Shown here: in pieces, positions 55,683 through 64,000 of the stretch
Numbering within the stretch: the stretch's first letter is position 1
Layout of the letters: every line of letters begins with the position of its first letter
NCBI GenBank assembly: GCA_930367205.1
Contig: OV884012.1
Span: 153,279,405-153,343,404 of the forward strand
From: Acanthosoma haemorrhoidale
Taxonomy: Eukaryota > Arthropoda > Insecta > Hemiptera > Acanthosomatidae
Reading direction: 5' to 3'
Length of the DNA: 64,000 nucleotides
Notes under the pieces: model-generated
What the model saw: the letters and a program-made list of their open reading frames with translations, nothing else
What the model was told of the DNA's origin: nothing
Database searches by the model: none
Position numbers and translations under genes: made by a program

Positions 55683-56473
55683 TTAGCCAAGTTTTGCGCC
55701 TTTTTTATCTTTAATTTTCAGTAACGAATCCGTGTAATTTAAATGGTATTCTACTATAATGGAGTCTGATCGCTTTTGTTCGTGCCATTGTTTAAAAAAA
55801 TCATTTTGTTTAGCTTCTAAGTAATTTAAACGTTCAGTAAGTAATTGTATTTGATTGTCTTTATCGTTTTCCGTATAATGAACTCTGTTACTCGCGGTGC
55901 TCATGGAGACAGTTTGGTTCTCTCTTTGTTGTTCGTTTTGAATAATTTCTTGCTGTGGTTTGTTGAAGTACTGTCTTTGTTCATGTGGTTTCCATGATGG
56001 GTTGTGTCGTTATTGTCTCGGTTATAGTTTGGTGTATACCGTTGGTAATTTTGTTGCGGTTTTTGTTGACCATTTGGTTGTATTAGGTCTTGTCTTTGTT
56101 CCCATGTTCTTTTAAAATTGGGATCATAATTTTTTTCTAGGTAGTTCGGATTTCTTTGTTGTTGGTTTTGATATTGTTGTCTTGGTTCATATCTTTCCCA
56201 ATGATAACTTGGTTGGTAATTGTTTCTTATCTCATATTGTTATCTTCTTTCATAATGTTTATGAGGGTCAAAGTTTCTCCTTTTATAATTTGATTGTTGG
56301 GGTGCGTGTTTTTGAGCTTTATCGTAAATTCTTTCCATAAGTTCATCGGTTTCTCTTTTTAGAAATTGTTCGATATCTTCAAGCGTATTGTATTTTACAT
56401 GAATAAGTTGTGCGTTTAGTTCTGGGTGATGTAATGTTTTTCTGAAAAGATGAACATTTTTAAATTTTAAGAC
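55683..56473 (-). pseudogene. gag: E3 gag remnant
   Basis: Gln/Asn/Arg/Tyr-rich nucleocapsid-like region with YTPNYNRDNDTTHHGNHMNKDSTSTN. After breaks comes the conserved block NRVHYTENDKDNQIQLLTERLNYLEAK, matching E1 and E2. A Glu/Asp-rich segment (NAQLIHVKYNTLEDIEQFLKRE-like) is readable near 56370. Several frameshifts occur, and the capsid half is lost at the Polinton junction. Confidence 0.65.
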
Positions 56474-57283
56474 TCACTTCATTCTGAATGCAAACGATGG
56501 CATTATACTTCAGTATATATATATATATATAAGTCTGTTCTTCATTTTCTTAGTACAGTATGATTCGGAAAGCTCACAAACAGTTTTATAAACAAGTTGC
56601 CTATTGAATTACATCTTCCGGGGTATCAGTATTGTGGTCCTGGTACGGATCTAGAAAAGCGACTAACTAAAGGTGATGGTGAAATAAATCAGCTTGATAA
56701 AGCCCGTAAAGATCACGATATAGCTTATAGCAAATATGAAGATATAGATAGTCGTAAGGAAGCGGACAAAATCTTAGCTGATAATGCTTGGAAACGAGTT
56801 AAAGCTTCAGATTCGTCATGGGGAGAAAAATCCGCGGCTTGGTTAGTTACAAATGTTATGAAAGCGAAAAGAAAAATTGGATCAGGTTTAAAAAAGAAAA
56901 AGAAAAAGATTAGTTTATCGACTTAGTTAAATCGTCAAAGGTAGATGATGTATCTATCATCTATTCTGAAAGCTTCGAAAGTGGCATATAAGAAGGCTAA
57001 AATGCATATACGTGGTAAGACGAAACCTTTACCACCCAGAGTTCTACCGATGCCAAAGGAGGGGGGCTTTCTCCAATTTCTTGTACCGTTGATGGCAGGA
57101 CTTTCCGCTGTAGGTTTTTTGGCAGGAGGAGCTGCAAGTGTAGCGAAAGCGATCAATGAGGCTAAAGAAGCCAAGCTAAAATTGGATGAGCAAAAGAGGC
57201 ATAATTTAGCTATAGAAGGTCAGAAAGTTGGTAACGGAATTTATTTGAAACCATATAGGAATGGTTACGGTTTTATGGGATAG
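56474..57283 (+). pseudogene. Polinton fragment C: promoter and PLA2-domain capsid protein
   Basis: Second copy of the PLA2 gene, 90% or more similar by eye to copy A. The promoter region (56474-56560) is uninterrupted and includes an AT dinucleotide run and the ATG at 56561. A 17-bp deletion after codon 6 and a one-base deletion near 56915 break the frame. In the active site the conserved Cys before the catalytic HD pair is Arg (LDKARKDHD), so activity would be lost even if the frame were intact. It joins the same LINE junction as copy A (TTTTATGGGATAG). Confidence 0.85.
56500..56563 (+). promoter_or_regulatory. Uninterrupted promoter of the PLA2 gene (empty site for element X)
   Basis: GAATGCAAACGATGGCATTA, then TTCAGTATATATATATATATA and AAGTCTGTTCTTCATTTTC upstream of AGTACAGTATGATTCG. 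Copy A has the same sequence split by element X within the AT run. A TATA-like element 40 bp before the start and a CAGT/AGTACAGT initiator-like word suggest a late-type viral promoter; this is inference. Copy B shows the same words in reverse at 61570-61650. Confidence 0.6.
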
Positions 57284-59945
57284 TAGTTATATATTCTAAA
57301 CCACAGTGGACTTGGAAGAAGCGGTTTGAAAGGTAGGATTAGGAATAGGGTCTGCGGTAAATATCCTTTGAGCTTGTAAGCAAACCTGCGTGTCCTACCC
57401 TGTCAAAAGCTTGAGCTATGTCCAGAAAGGCACCAGTGCAATACTGTTTGGATTCAAGGGCTGAAAATATGTGATCAATAACGTGAAGGCCTTGTTGAGC
57501 AGTGGAATGTTGTTGGCAGAAACCAAATTGGTGAGTAGGATAAAGGTTTTTGGATTCAACAATTGGAAGTAGGCGTTTTAATAGGAGTTTTTCAAATATT
57601 TTTGAGAGGATAGGGAGTACGCTAATTGGACGGTAAAATGAGGCGTCATTGGGTGGTTTACCGGGTTTGGCGAATATGACTATAATGGAGTGTTTCCAGA
57701 GGAGAGGAAAGTGCGTCGTTCGGATAATGCAATTATATATGTAGGTTAGGAAGATTATGGCTTTAGGAGGAACTCGTTGGAGGATTCGAGGAGTAAGAAG
57801 ATCATATCATGGACATTTTCGATAATCTAATGTTTTCAGAAGATATTTGATCTCAGAGAGGTTAACGACTTTTGGTGGAAGTGAGAGAGGAATAGGTGAA
57901 GTGAGGAAATCTTCAACAGTTGGGTGATGAGTATTGTTTTGAGGAGTAAGGTGAGGAGTGAATGTACGGGAAAGATGCAGTGCAAATTCCTCCGCCCTCT
58001 CGCCATCCGAAGCCGCCCAGGACCCATCATCACGACGGAGTGGGTGTGAAACAGGATGATATTTTAGGGTATTCTTAGTTAAATTCCTCAAGGAGTTGTC
58101 CCTGGTAGACAGAGAGGAGAGATAGGAATTAAAAGAATCGGAACGGAAGGATGCCAATTGCCGCTTTACCAACCTGCAGCACTGATTGTATGAGCGACGA
58201 TCAGCAGGATGTCGGGATCTCTGCCACACTGTTCTTGAGTGGCGTTTGGATTGGATTAGGTCTATGAGATACTGAGGTAAAGGATTTTGATTGTGATTAT
58301 TTAGGTGACGATGCCTCCCAGGGCGACCTCTGGATCAGAGTAGTGAAGGAATGCACTGCATCTTCTAGGTCTTGGGATGTTTTCCGCGGTACTTTGAGGT
58401 CTACAGAGCCTGTAAGAATCTGGCGAAAGTGGTCCCAGTCAACTGGGCTCCTGATAAATGAAGAAGGAGGCAGTTTGTGGGTAGGTCTTAGGGAAATGGT
58501 GAGGATTACAGGCCTATTATCAGAGGAGAGGTCGTCGAGTCACGTGAGTGAATAGTTTAGTGTTCTTAAAGTATTCTAGAAAAAGAAGACAAGGAGATGA
58601 GGATTTCGGTTTGGATCTGATGGCCAATAGGTGGCTATGTCAGGAAAGATAGTGGAGCAATGTTTCCGTGCGAGTGCTGAGAGCAAAGCACGTCCTCGTG
58701 TATTTGTGGGCTTGAGACGCAATGTTGGTGCATTGCGTTAAAGTCCCCACTCACAAGGAAACGATGTCCGATGGAGTCTAGAAAGGAGATGAATTGGGAG
58801 TCGGAAATAGATTTATTGGAAGAGCAGTACACTGGTGCTATAGTAAGGGGAAAATTAAAGGTGGTGATTGACACTGCAGTGGACGGAAGGAAATCATGTG
58901 CTACCAAAGGAACTATGTGATGGGATATGGAGTTATGGACAATGACAGCGGTACCTGCATGAGCTGTTCCATCTGGGTGATCAGTTCGATAAATCTAGTA
59001 CTGTCTGACTGTAAGTGGTCGTTTACTCATAAGTCTTGTTTTAGTAATGAGAGCTACGTCGATGTTTTTGTCATGAAGTAGTGCTGTCAATTCGTTAGTG
59101 TGGGTGCGAGCACCATTCACATTCCAAAGAAGAATAGATAAGCAGTCGGAAGGATCTACTCATGGGTTTTGTTTTATGGGGATGAGGTAGGTGACAAGAT
59201 TTGTTAGAAGGGAAATGAGAGGGGTAATTAGGGTTCTGAACTCTGTAAGGAATGATGTTAATAGACTAGTGAGATCTGAAGAGCTTGAAGGTGGAGGAAT
59301 ATGTGAGGTGTGTGGTTGAGGATGGGATTGAGTTTGCGGGTAGACGGGATGAGCGGAATGCTAGGAACTTGCGGACAAAGAGTAGGCAGTGCCTGTGACT
59401 TCTCTCTGTTCCGAATGGCATCAGCAAAAGAGACTAAAGGCCTCAAATTTCTGGTGGGAGCCCTTCTTGAGGTATCTGTGCCTGGCTTCTTTTATTCTCG
59501 CCGACAACCTCGTTGTTCGCTCTTTGACTTCAGAATTCTTAAAGCCTCACAGCCTTTATTTGCCATTTGCCGGGTGGTCCTGGCAGAGCACGCATACAGC
59601 AGGTGATTTCAGGGCCTTCTTGCACAATTCACTTTTGCGCTGCCAACTGCACTTTACACACCTGGGAGGGTGGTAGCAGTATGATTTCGTGTGCCCATAT
59701 GCCTGGCAGTTGTGGGCATTTCCCTGTACCTTCAATTTTACTCAATTGGGTACATATCAATTTAAAATTACTAATATTGCATACAAATATCGCTGGTGGC
59801 TTGGGGTGTGTGGGTGTTTATGTGGAGTCCATGTCCTCTACTTCAGTATTTTTACGACTACTGTTTGCGCTAGGGCTCTTAAAAATTAAGAAGTCCCCAA
59901 ACTCCAGAAAATTGCGCCGGTTACGTCTTGAGAAGCTAGAGGTTT
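57283..59945 (-). mobile_element. LINE2: Jockey-clade LINE, truncated at the 3' side
   Basis: Homologous to LINE1 from its ORF1 zinc knuckles (about 59560-59700) through the endonuclease (58560-59120; SISDSQFISFLDSIGHRFLV) to the middle of RT (57283-58230; RKSP, LPILSKIF, FLDIAQAF). It stops inside RT, at the homologue of LINE1 position about 35835, and has no 3' end or tail. Normal LINE insertion keeps the 3' end, so this copy arrived or was trimmed another way. Many frameshifts. Confidence 0.85.
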
Positions 59946-60490
59946 AATTGTGTCGGCTAGATCACAAACTTGCCAAAAATAAGGCATATACAATAAACAA
60001 AGTCAAAAATATTAAAGAAATAACAATTCATTTTATTAAAAAACAAAACAAAAAAAAATTACTGATCAGCAACTTAACCAGGCCTGGATATTAGTATAAA
60101 TAAATGTTAGTATAATTAACGTATAAAAATTACGAAAAAGTTATAATAGTAAATAATAATAAATAGTCACGATACGCTGGATAGTCAGCCGCAGGACGGT
60201 GATCTTCGGATAGCAACCGCAGGGCAGTGATGTGCATGGAGAGATTAACAGGCAGAAAGGCCGAGAAGTTCAGTTGTAGAAACAGAGTAGTATATTTAAC
60301 GGGTTGAGGAAATGAGAAGAAGAGAAAGTAGGTCAAGGTCGTTTAGTGAGGGTGAGGGGTGGCGAGGGGTAGGGTGACCTTGACCGACTTGAGTAGGTGA
60401 AACGCTAGATTCGGCAACCTGGCACACTATTCGGCAACACCGCAGGGGTGATTGACTTTGGGTGATTGAACTACAATGGCACATCTGCAA
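59946..60490. other. Gene-free stretch
   Basis: Sequence between the 5' end of LINE2 and the tandem array. The first part is AT-rich, the second is mixed. Short open frames here have no recognisable content. Confidence 0.4.
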
Positions 60491-60899
60491 TTCTTGACCT
60501 AGGTCAAGTTTTATTTTCGCTAGCTAGGTCGTTTCATTCATTGGTTTGGCCCTGTGCCCAAATTCGTTGCAGGGGTGATTGACCTTGGATGACGTTCGAC
60601 GGCTTGCTTGTTTATGTGTTCTTGACCTAGATCAAGTTTTATTTTCGCTAAGTAGCTCGTTTCATTCATTGCAGTGATCTGACCTTGGCTAACTTCTGCT
60701 CGACTGGCCTATATTTGTTTACTTCAGCGGCCGCGTCATTCTCGTTTGTTTATGTGTTCTTGACCTAGATCAAGTTATATTTTCGCTAACTAGGCCGTTT
60801 CATTCATTGGAGTGGTTTTACCTTGGATGACGTGACTGGTCTTACGGCCTATATTTGTTTATGTGTTCTTGACCTAGATCAAGTTTTTTATTTTCATGT
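60491..60899 (+). repeat. Tandem array with palindromic TTGACCTAGATCAA words
   Basis: Four copies, starting near 60491, 60619, 60757 and 60866, of a block TTCTTGACCTAGATCAAGTT followed by TTATTTTCGCTAACTAGG and TCGTTTCATTCATTGG. Spacing is 128, 138 and 109 bp. The first copy contains the perfect 16-bp palindrome CTTGACCTAGGTCAAG. The last copy is cut by the junction with Polinton fragment B. Confidence 0.85.
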
Positions 60900-61577
60900 T
60901 ATAGCCATATTATGTTTCTTTTGCTCGTCTAATTTAAGTTTGGCCTCTTTCGCCTCATTGATCGCTTTTGCCACACTCGCAGCTCCTCCTGCCAAAGATC
61001 CTACAGCGGAAAGTCCTGCCATCAATGGCACAAGAAATTGGAGAAAGCCTCCCTCCTTTGGCAGCGGCAGAATTCTAGGTGGTAAAGGATTCGTCTTACC
61101 GCGTAAATGTTTTTTAGCCTTCTTATATGCCACTTTCGATGCGTTCAGAATTGATGATACATCGTCTACCTTTGACGATTTAACCAAATCCATAAAATTT
61201 ATCTTCCCTTTCTTTTTCTTATTTTTTAAACCTGAACCAGTTTTCTCTTTCACCTTCATAACATTTGTAACTAGCCAAGCCGCAGCTTTTTCTCCCCATG
61301 ACGAATCTGAAGCTTGAACTCGTTTCCAAGCATTATCAGCTAGGATCTTGTCCGCTTGTTTGCGACTATCTATATCCATATGTTTGCTATAAGCTATATC
61401 GTGTTCTTTACAAGCTCTATCAAGTTTGTTTATTCCACTATCACCCGCAATTAAACGTTTTTGTAATTTCGTACCCGGTCCGCAATACTGATATCCTGGA
61501 AGGTGTAATAATTCTATTGGCAACTTGTTAATAACACTGCTTACCAAGCCTCTTCCTTTGCGAGTCCTGTGAACCAT
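60894..61577 (-). pseudogene. PLA2-domain capsid protein, copy B (C-terminally truncated)
   Basis: Best start is MVHRTRKGRGLVS at 61577, matching the start of copy A. The PLA2 core is complete: YQYCGPGTKLQK and LDRACKEHDIAY with catalytic His-Asp. The lysine-rich segment and the GGFLQFLVPLMAGLSAVGSLAGG helix are present. The frame is open for 227 residues but ends early (NMAIT, stop) at the junction with the tandem array, losing the YLKPYR-GYG tail. It is transcribed away from the ATPase, 71 bp apart, so both probably share a bidirectional promoter. Confidence 0.8.
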
Positions 61578-61648
61578 ACTGTACTTAGAAAATGAAGAAC
61601 TGAGATATATATATATACATAGGAAAGATGATGATGTTTGCATTCAGA
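61578..61648. promoter_or_regulatory. Bidirectional promoter region of Polinton fragment B
   Basis: 71 bp between the divergent starts of the PLA2 gene (61577) and the ATPase (61649). It holds a central AT run (TATATATATATA) and the GTTTGCATTCAGAATG word shared with copies A and C. Confidence 0.6.
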
Positions 61649-62493
61649 ATGAAACTAGTTAAACAAGGACAACGTTTCTCTACTACTGAGTTTTCCCCTG
61701 TTAAGTGGAATTCAGAGAGGAGACACAGTTCATTATTACCAAGCACCATTAGGGCATCAATTTGTGGAACAAGCGGATGTGGAAAGACTAATATCATGAT
61801 TGGACTTTTATTAAATCCGAATGGCTTAAAATTTAGAAATGTGTATCTTTTCGGAAAAACTTTACATCAACCAAAATACAAATATTTAAAAAGTATCACA
61901 AATCTAGTTCCTGAAATAGAAGACAAGGAGATGAGGATTTCGGTTTGGATCTGATGGCCAATAGGTGGCTATGTCAGGAAAGATAGTGGAGCAATGTTTC
62001 CGTGCGAGTGCTGAGAGCAAAGCACGTCCTCGTGTATTTGTGGGCTTGAGACGCAATGTTGGTGCATTATTATTCGAGGCAATTATTCGAATTTGAAGAT
62101 GCAAAAGAATTGCCTCAAGAAGTTGAATCCAATTCGGTCTGTATATTCGATGATGCGACTATGGAAGATCAGGATATAATTAAACGATATTTTAGTTATG
62201 GCCGTCACATGAACCTTGATTGCTTTTATTTACCACAAAGTTATGTTTGTATCCCGAGACACCTTATCAGATGTAACTTTAATTTTTTAATAGTATTTCC
62301 TCAAGATGAGTTAAATTTGAAACATATTTACGAAGAACATGTAAGCACTCCAGATTTAAGTTTTTCACTTTTTAAAGACGTATGTTCGTTATGTTGGAAA
62401 GATTCTTTTAGCTATCTCGTCATTGACAAAAGTAGAGACCTGAACAATGGACGTTTTAGAAAAGGAATCGATACATTCATTGTAGATATATAA
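61649..62493 (+). pseudogene. Polinton packaging ATPase, copy B, interrupted by LINE fragment
   Basis: The native-looking N-terminus MKLVKQGQRFSTTEFSPVKWN precedes the P-loop GTSGCGKT. The frame is cut at 61918 by a 151-bp LINE piece plus about 20 bp of extra sequence, and resumes at about 62090 with EFEDAKELPQEVESN, the Walker B-like VCIFDD and LDCFYLPQSY. It ends RKGIDTFIVDI with stop at 62491. In copy A the sensor-like residue is Thr (YLTQSY), here Pro. The copy is inactive. Confidence 0.85.
61918..62068 (-). mobile_element. 151-bp internal LINE fragment in the ATPase gene
   Basis: By eye identical over all 151 bp to 58584-58734 of LINE2, in the same orientation, and clearly more similar to LINE2 than to LINE1. 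It covers part of the endonuclease region. No tail, no 3' end, no target duplication; about 20 bp (ATTATTCGAGGCAATTATTC) of unknown origin follows before the ATPase resumes. Confidence 0.9.
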
Positions 62494-62524
62494 AGAGTAT
62501 TCATGGGGGGGTGTAACGGCAGTC

Positions 62525-63656
62525 ATGGACCCAAGAGTCACTCGAGAGATTATAAAAACTAGCGAGATTTTGAAAAACAAATATCAGTCTTTGAAGCGTA
62601 GTCTCCAGGATATTGAAAAAGGTCGACAAGAATTCTTTACACCCTTGCTTCAACCTAGAAGACATTAAACAATCAGTACAATTGTACCAGGCCAAACCGG
62701 AACTTGCAACGACGGTCAAAAAAGTAAAAAGAAGAGAGAGTGATGTTTGGGATGAATCCCCTGATAAAAGTGAGATAGAGTCTGCTAATATTTACAATAT
62801 ATCAACATTAGCGCCAAAAACATCTTATTACAAAAGAGCTACAAACATTTCACCCGATGATACAAAAACTAGTACAATGCAAACACCTTTATCTCACTCA
62901 ACGATTCCCGTTCATGAAATTAAGCCTTCAGAAGAGGAGGGCGAGTATGTGACAGACGATCCAATCTCAGAACAAGTCAAAGAATATGCTAAAACACCAA
63001 AGGGAGAAGCCGAAGTTATGGAGCACCTCACCGCATTTGGAAACCTGCAAAGGGAATACTTGGATAAAATGTTGAAAGGTGATAAGACACATGACTCTCG
63101 TTACGGCATTAGAGTCATGCCTTCTGGGGGATCAGCCATTCACGACTCGACCGATGTTCAGCTTTTCGAGAACAGTGATGATATGTCTTTAAACGGTGTG
63201 GTTTATGAAGGAACACCGGGACTGCTGCAGCTACTCTACTTGAAAAATCCCGAAGGTTATACCGAGTCCGACTTGGATAATTATAAGAATATTTTACTCT
63301 CGACCAATGGTCACAAGAGAGGCTATAGCGAGGAACAGGGTGTATTCGTAAATAGATCTGATAAATATAGAAATATAATATCGAAATTATTCCCAACACA
63401 ATCTTTGAAACAACGCCCCCCTTCCTCCGCTTCACCAGCTTCGAGCAGGCTAACTTCACTCCGTTCTTACACTTACAAACGGGGCACTGGTCTTATGAGA
63501 GCCAATAAACCCTTGTACGAGTATTGGAACGACCCTAACGAACTTGTCGATCGACTAAGGCTGTTAATGTCTTCAACTTGTGCCGGACATGAAGGACACC
63601 AAAACGAAATAGAATCAATAATTGAAGAGCTGCGAGAAGAAAATATCATATATTAA
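62525..63656 (+). pseudogene. Conserved Polinton protein of unknown function, copy B
   Basis: Homologous to 11290-12427. Starts MDPRVTREIIKTSEILKNKYQ, 32 bp after the ATPase stop. A one-base deletion near 62660 shifts the frame; the remaining 330 residues are open to 63656. The best conserved part is again GIRVMPSGG, GTPGLLQLLYLKNPEG and DPNELVDRLRLLM plus GHEGHQNEIESIIEELREE. A possible role as scaffold or DNA-associated protein is only a guess from its position after the packaging ATPase. Confidence 0.8.
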
Positions 63657-63691
63657 CGTTCACATTTTTATATTCAGATTCAGTACAAACA

Positions 63692-64000
63692 TGGCGATAA
63701 ACAAGTTCGGATCCCACATAGCGATAAAGCATTCAAAGTACAAAAAACGTTACTTTCCCTTTAGCTTATTAAAGTCTGAAAAGGATATCGATGCACAACA
63801 TTTACGAATCATTAATATTGCAAATCCAGTCTCTGCTCGCGACGCTGTCAATAAAGTGTATTGTGATAATTTAGCATTTTACTATACCGATTTAAAAAAT
63901 TGGCCTGGTAATTATATAGATGGAAAAGGAAAAAGACTGGTAAACTTTGCACAACCTAAAGATGGATCTGATGTTGTGACCAGAAAATATTTAAACACCG
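63692..64000 (+). CDS. Fibre-like Polinton protein, incomplete at window end
   Basis: An open frame from MAINKFGSHIAIKHSKYKKRY, running off the window after 103 codons with no stop. It contains two similar segments, RIINIANPVSARDAVNKVY and RLVNFAQPKDGSDVVTRKY. This type of 'R-VN-A-P----DAVN--Y' repeat is common in trimeric fibres and spikes of adenovirus-like and phage particles, where it forms the junction of shaft and base. It follows the conserved protein by 35 bp on the same strand. In copy A its place is taken by the integrase. Confidence 0.65.

Larger units (their letters stand above)
53629..56473 (-). mobile_element. Errantivirus fragment E3 (gag, pol remnant, env), no LTRs
   Basis: On the minus strand from 56473: gag (to about 55690), a protease trace (55680-55480), a Lys/Glu-rich linker (55460-55300), post-RNase H region (55302-55015), integrase tail (about 54830-54740) and env (54740-53640). 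Like E2, it lacks RT and RNase H; the integrase core is also gone. It joins Polinton C at 56474 without LTR, and ends at G. The sequence is clearly diverged from E2, so E2 and E3 are not recent duplicates. Confidence 0.75.
60899..64000 (+). mobile_element. Polinton fragment B, left end truncated, runs off the window
   Basis: Gene order PLA2 (-), ATPase (+), conserved unassigned protein (+), fibre-like protein (+, incomplete). It lacks a terminal repeat on the left; the join to the tandem array is at about 60899. The genes are related to copy A but differ at many sites, so A and B belong to one family of copies rather than one recent duplication. Confidence 0.8.

Overview
This is a piece of an insect nuclear genome. 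It is AT-rich and its one host gene is an insect-type seven-transmembrane odorant receptor with canonical GT-AG introns. Nearly everything else is transposable elements nested in one another. The order of insect cannot be told from the sequence alone. There is one assembly gap (29897-30096).

Layout. (1) 1-3797 and about 40577-47802 are the arms of a large inverted duplication. The right arm holds an odorant receptor gene whose five exons I could join into one open frame (41256-47047, + strand). The left arm holds a decayed copy without exons 2 and 3. (2) Between the arms lie a BEL/Pao pol remnant (4857-7440, minus), an errantivirus-like fragment E1 (7441-10312, +) and a Polinton/adintovirus-type element, 'Polinton A'. 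Polinton A runs from 10313 to 38805 and is bounded by inverted terminal repeats (starts AGTAG, ends CTACT). (3) Right of the inverted duplication (47803-64000) are a gypsy RNase H scrap, errantivirus env and gag fragments (E4, E3), a gypsy element G with LTRs (49482-53628), a Polinton fragment C (56474-57283), a second LINE (57283-59945, minus), a small tandem array (60491-60899) and a third Polinton fragment B (60899 to the window end).

Polinton A reads, from left: terminal repeat, packaging ATPase (+), conserved unassigned protein (+), integrase with chromodomain (+), protein-primed DNA polymerase B (-), small conserved protein (-), phospholipase A2-domain capsid protein (+), adenain-like protease (+), penton-like minor capsid (+), major capsid (+), unassigned protein with a BIR-like zinc site (+), small unassigned protein (+), unassigned 203-residue protein (-), BIR/IAP protein (-), terminal repeat. 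This is a full virus-like set: genome replication, integration, packaging, capsid maturation and shell, plus probable host-interaction genes. Most of these genes carry frameshifts or stops.

Polinton A has been hit by at least five later insertions. Four have target duplications that I could read directly. They are solo LTR 1 (16270-16995, ATGGC), LTR element X (17551-20496, ATAT), solo LTR 2 (21805-22702, ATTAC) and LINE1 (32269-36875, 12-bp TAGTATGATGGA). The fifth is errantivirus E2 (22742-28838), which sits in the protease gene. Subtracting them leaves about 13 kb. X is very young: its two 621-bp LTRs differ at only two sites that I found. Small internal LINE pieces of about 150 bp also sit inside two Polinton genes.
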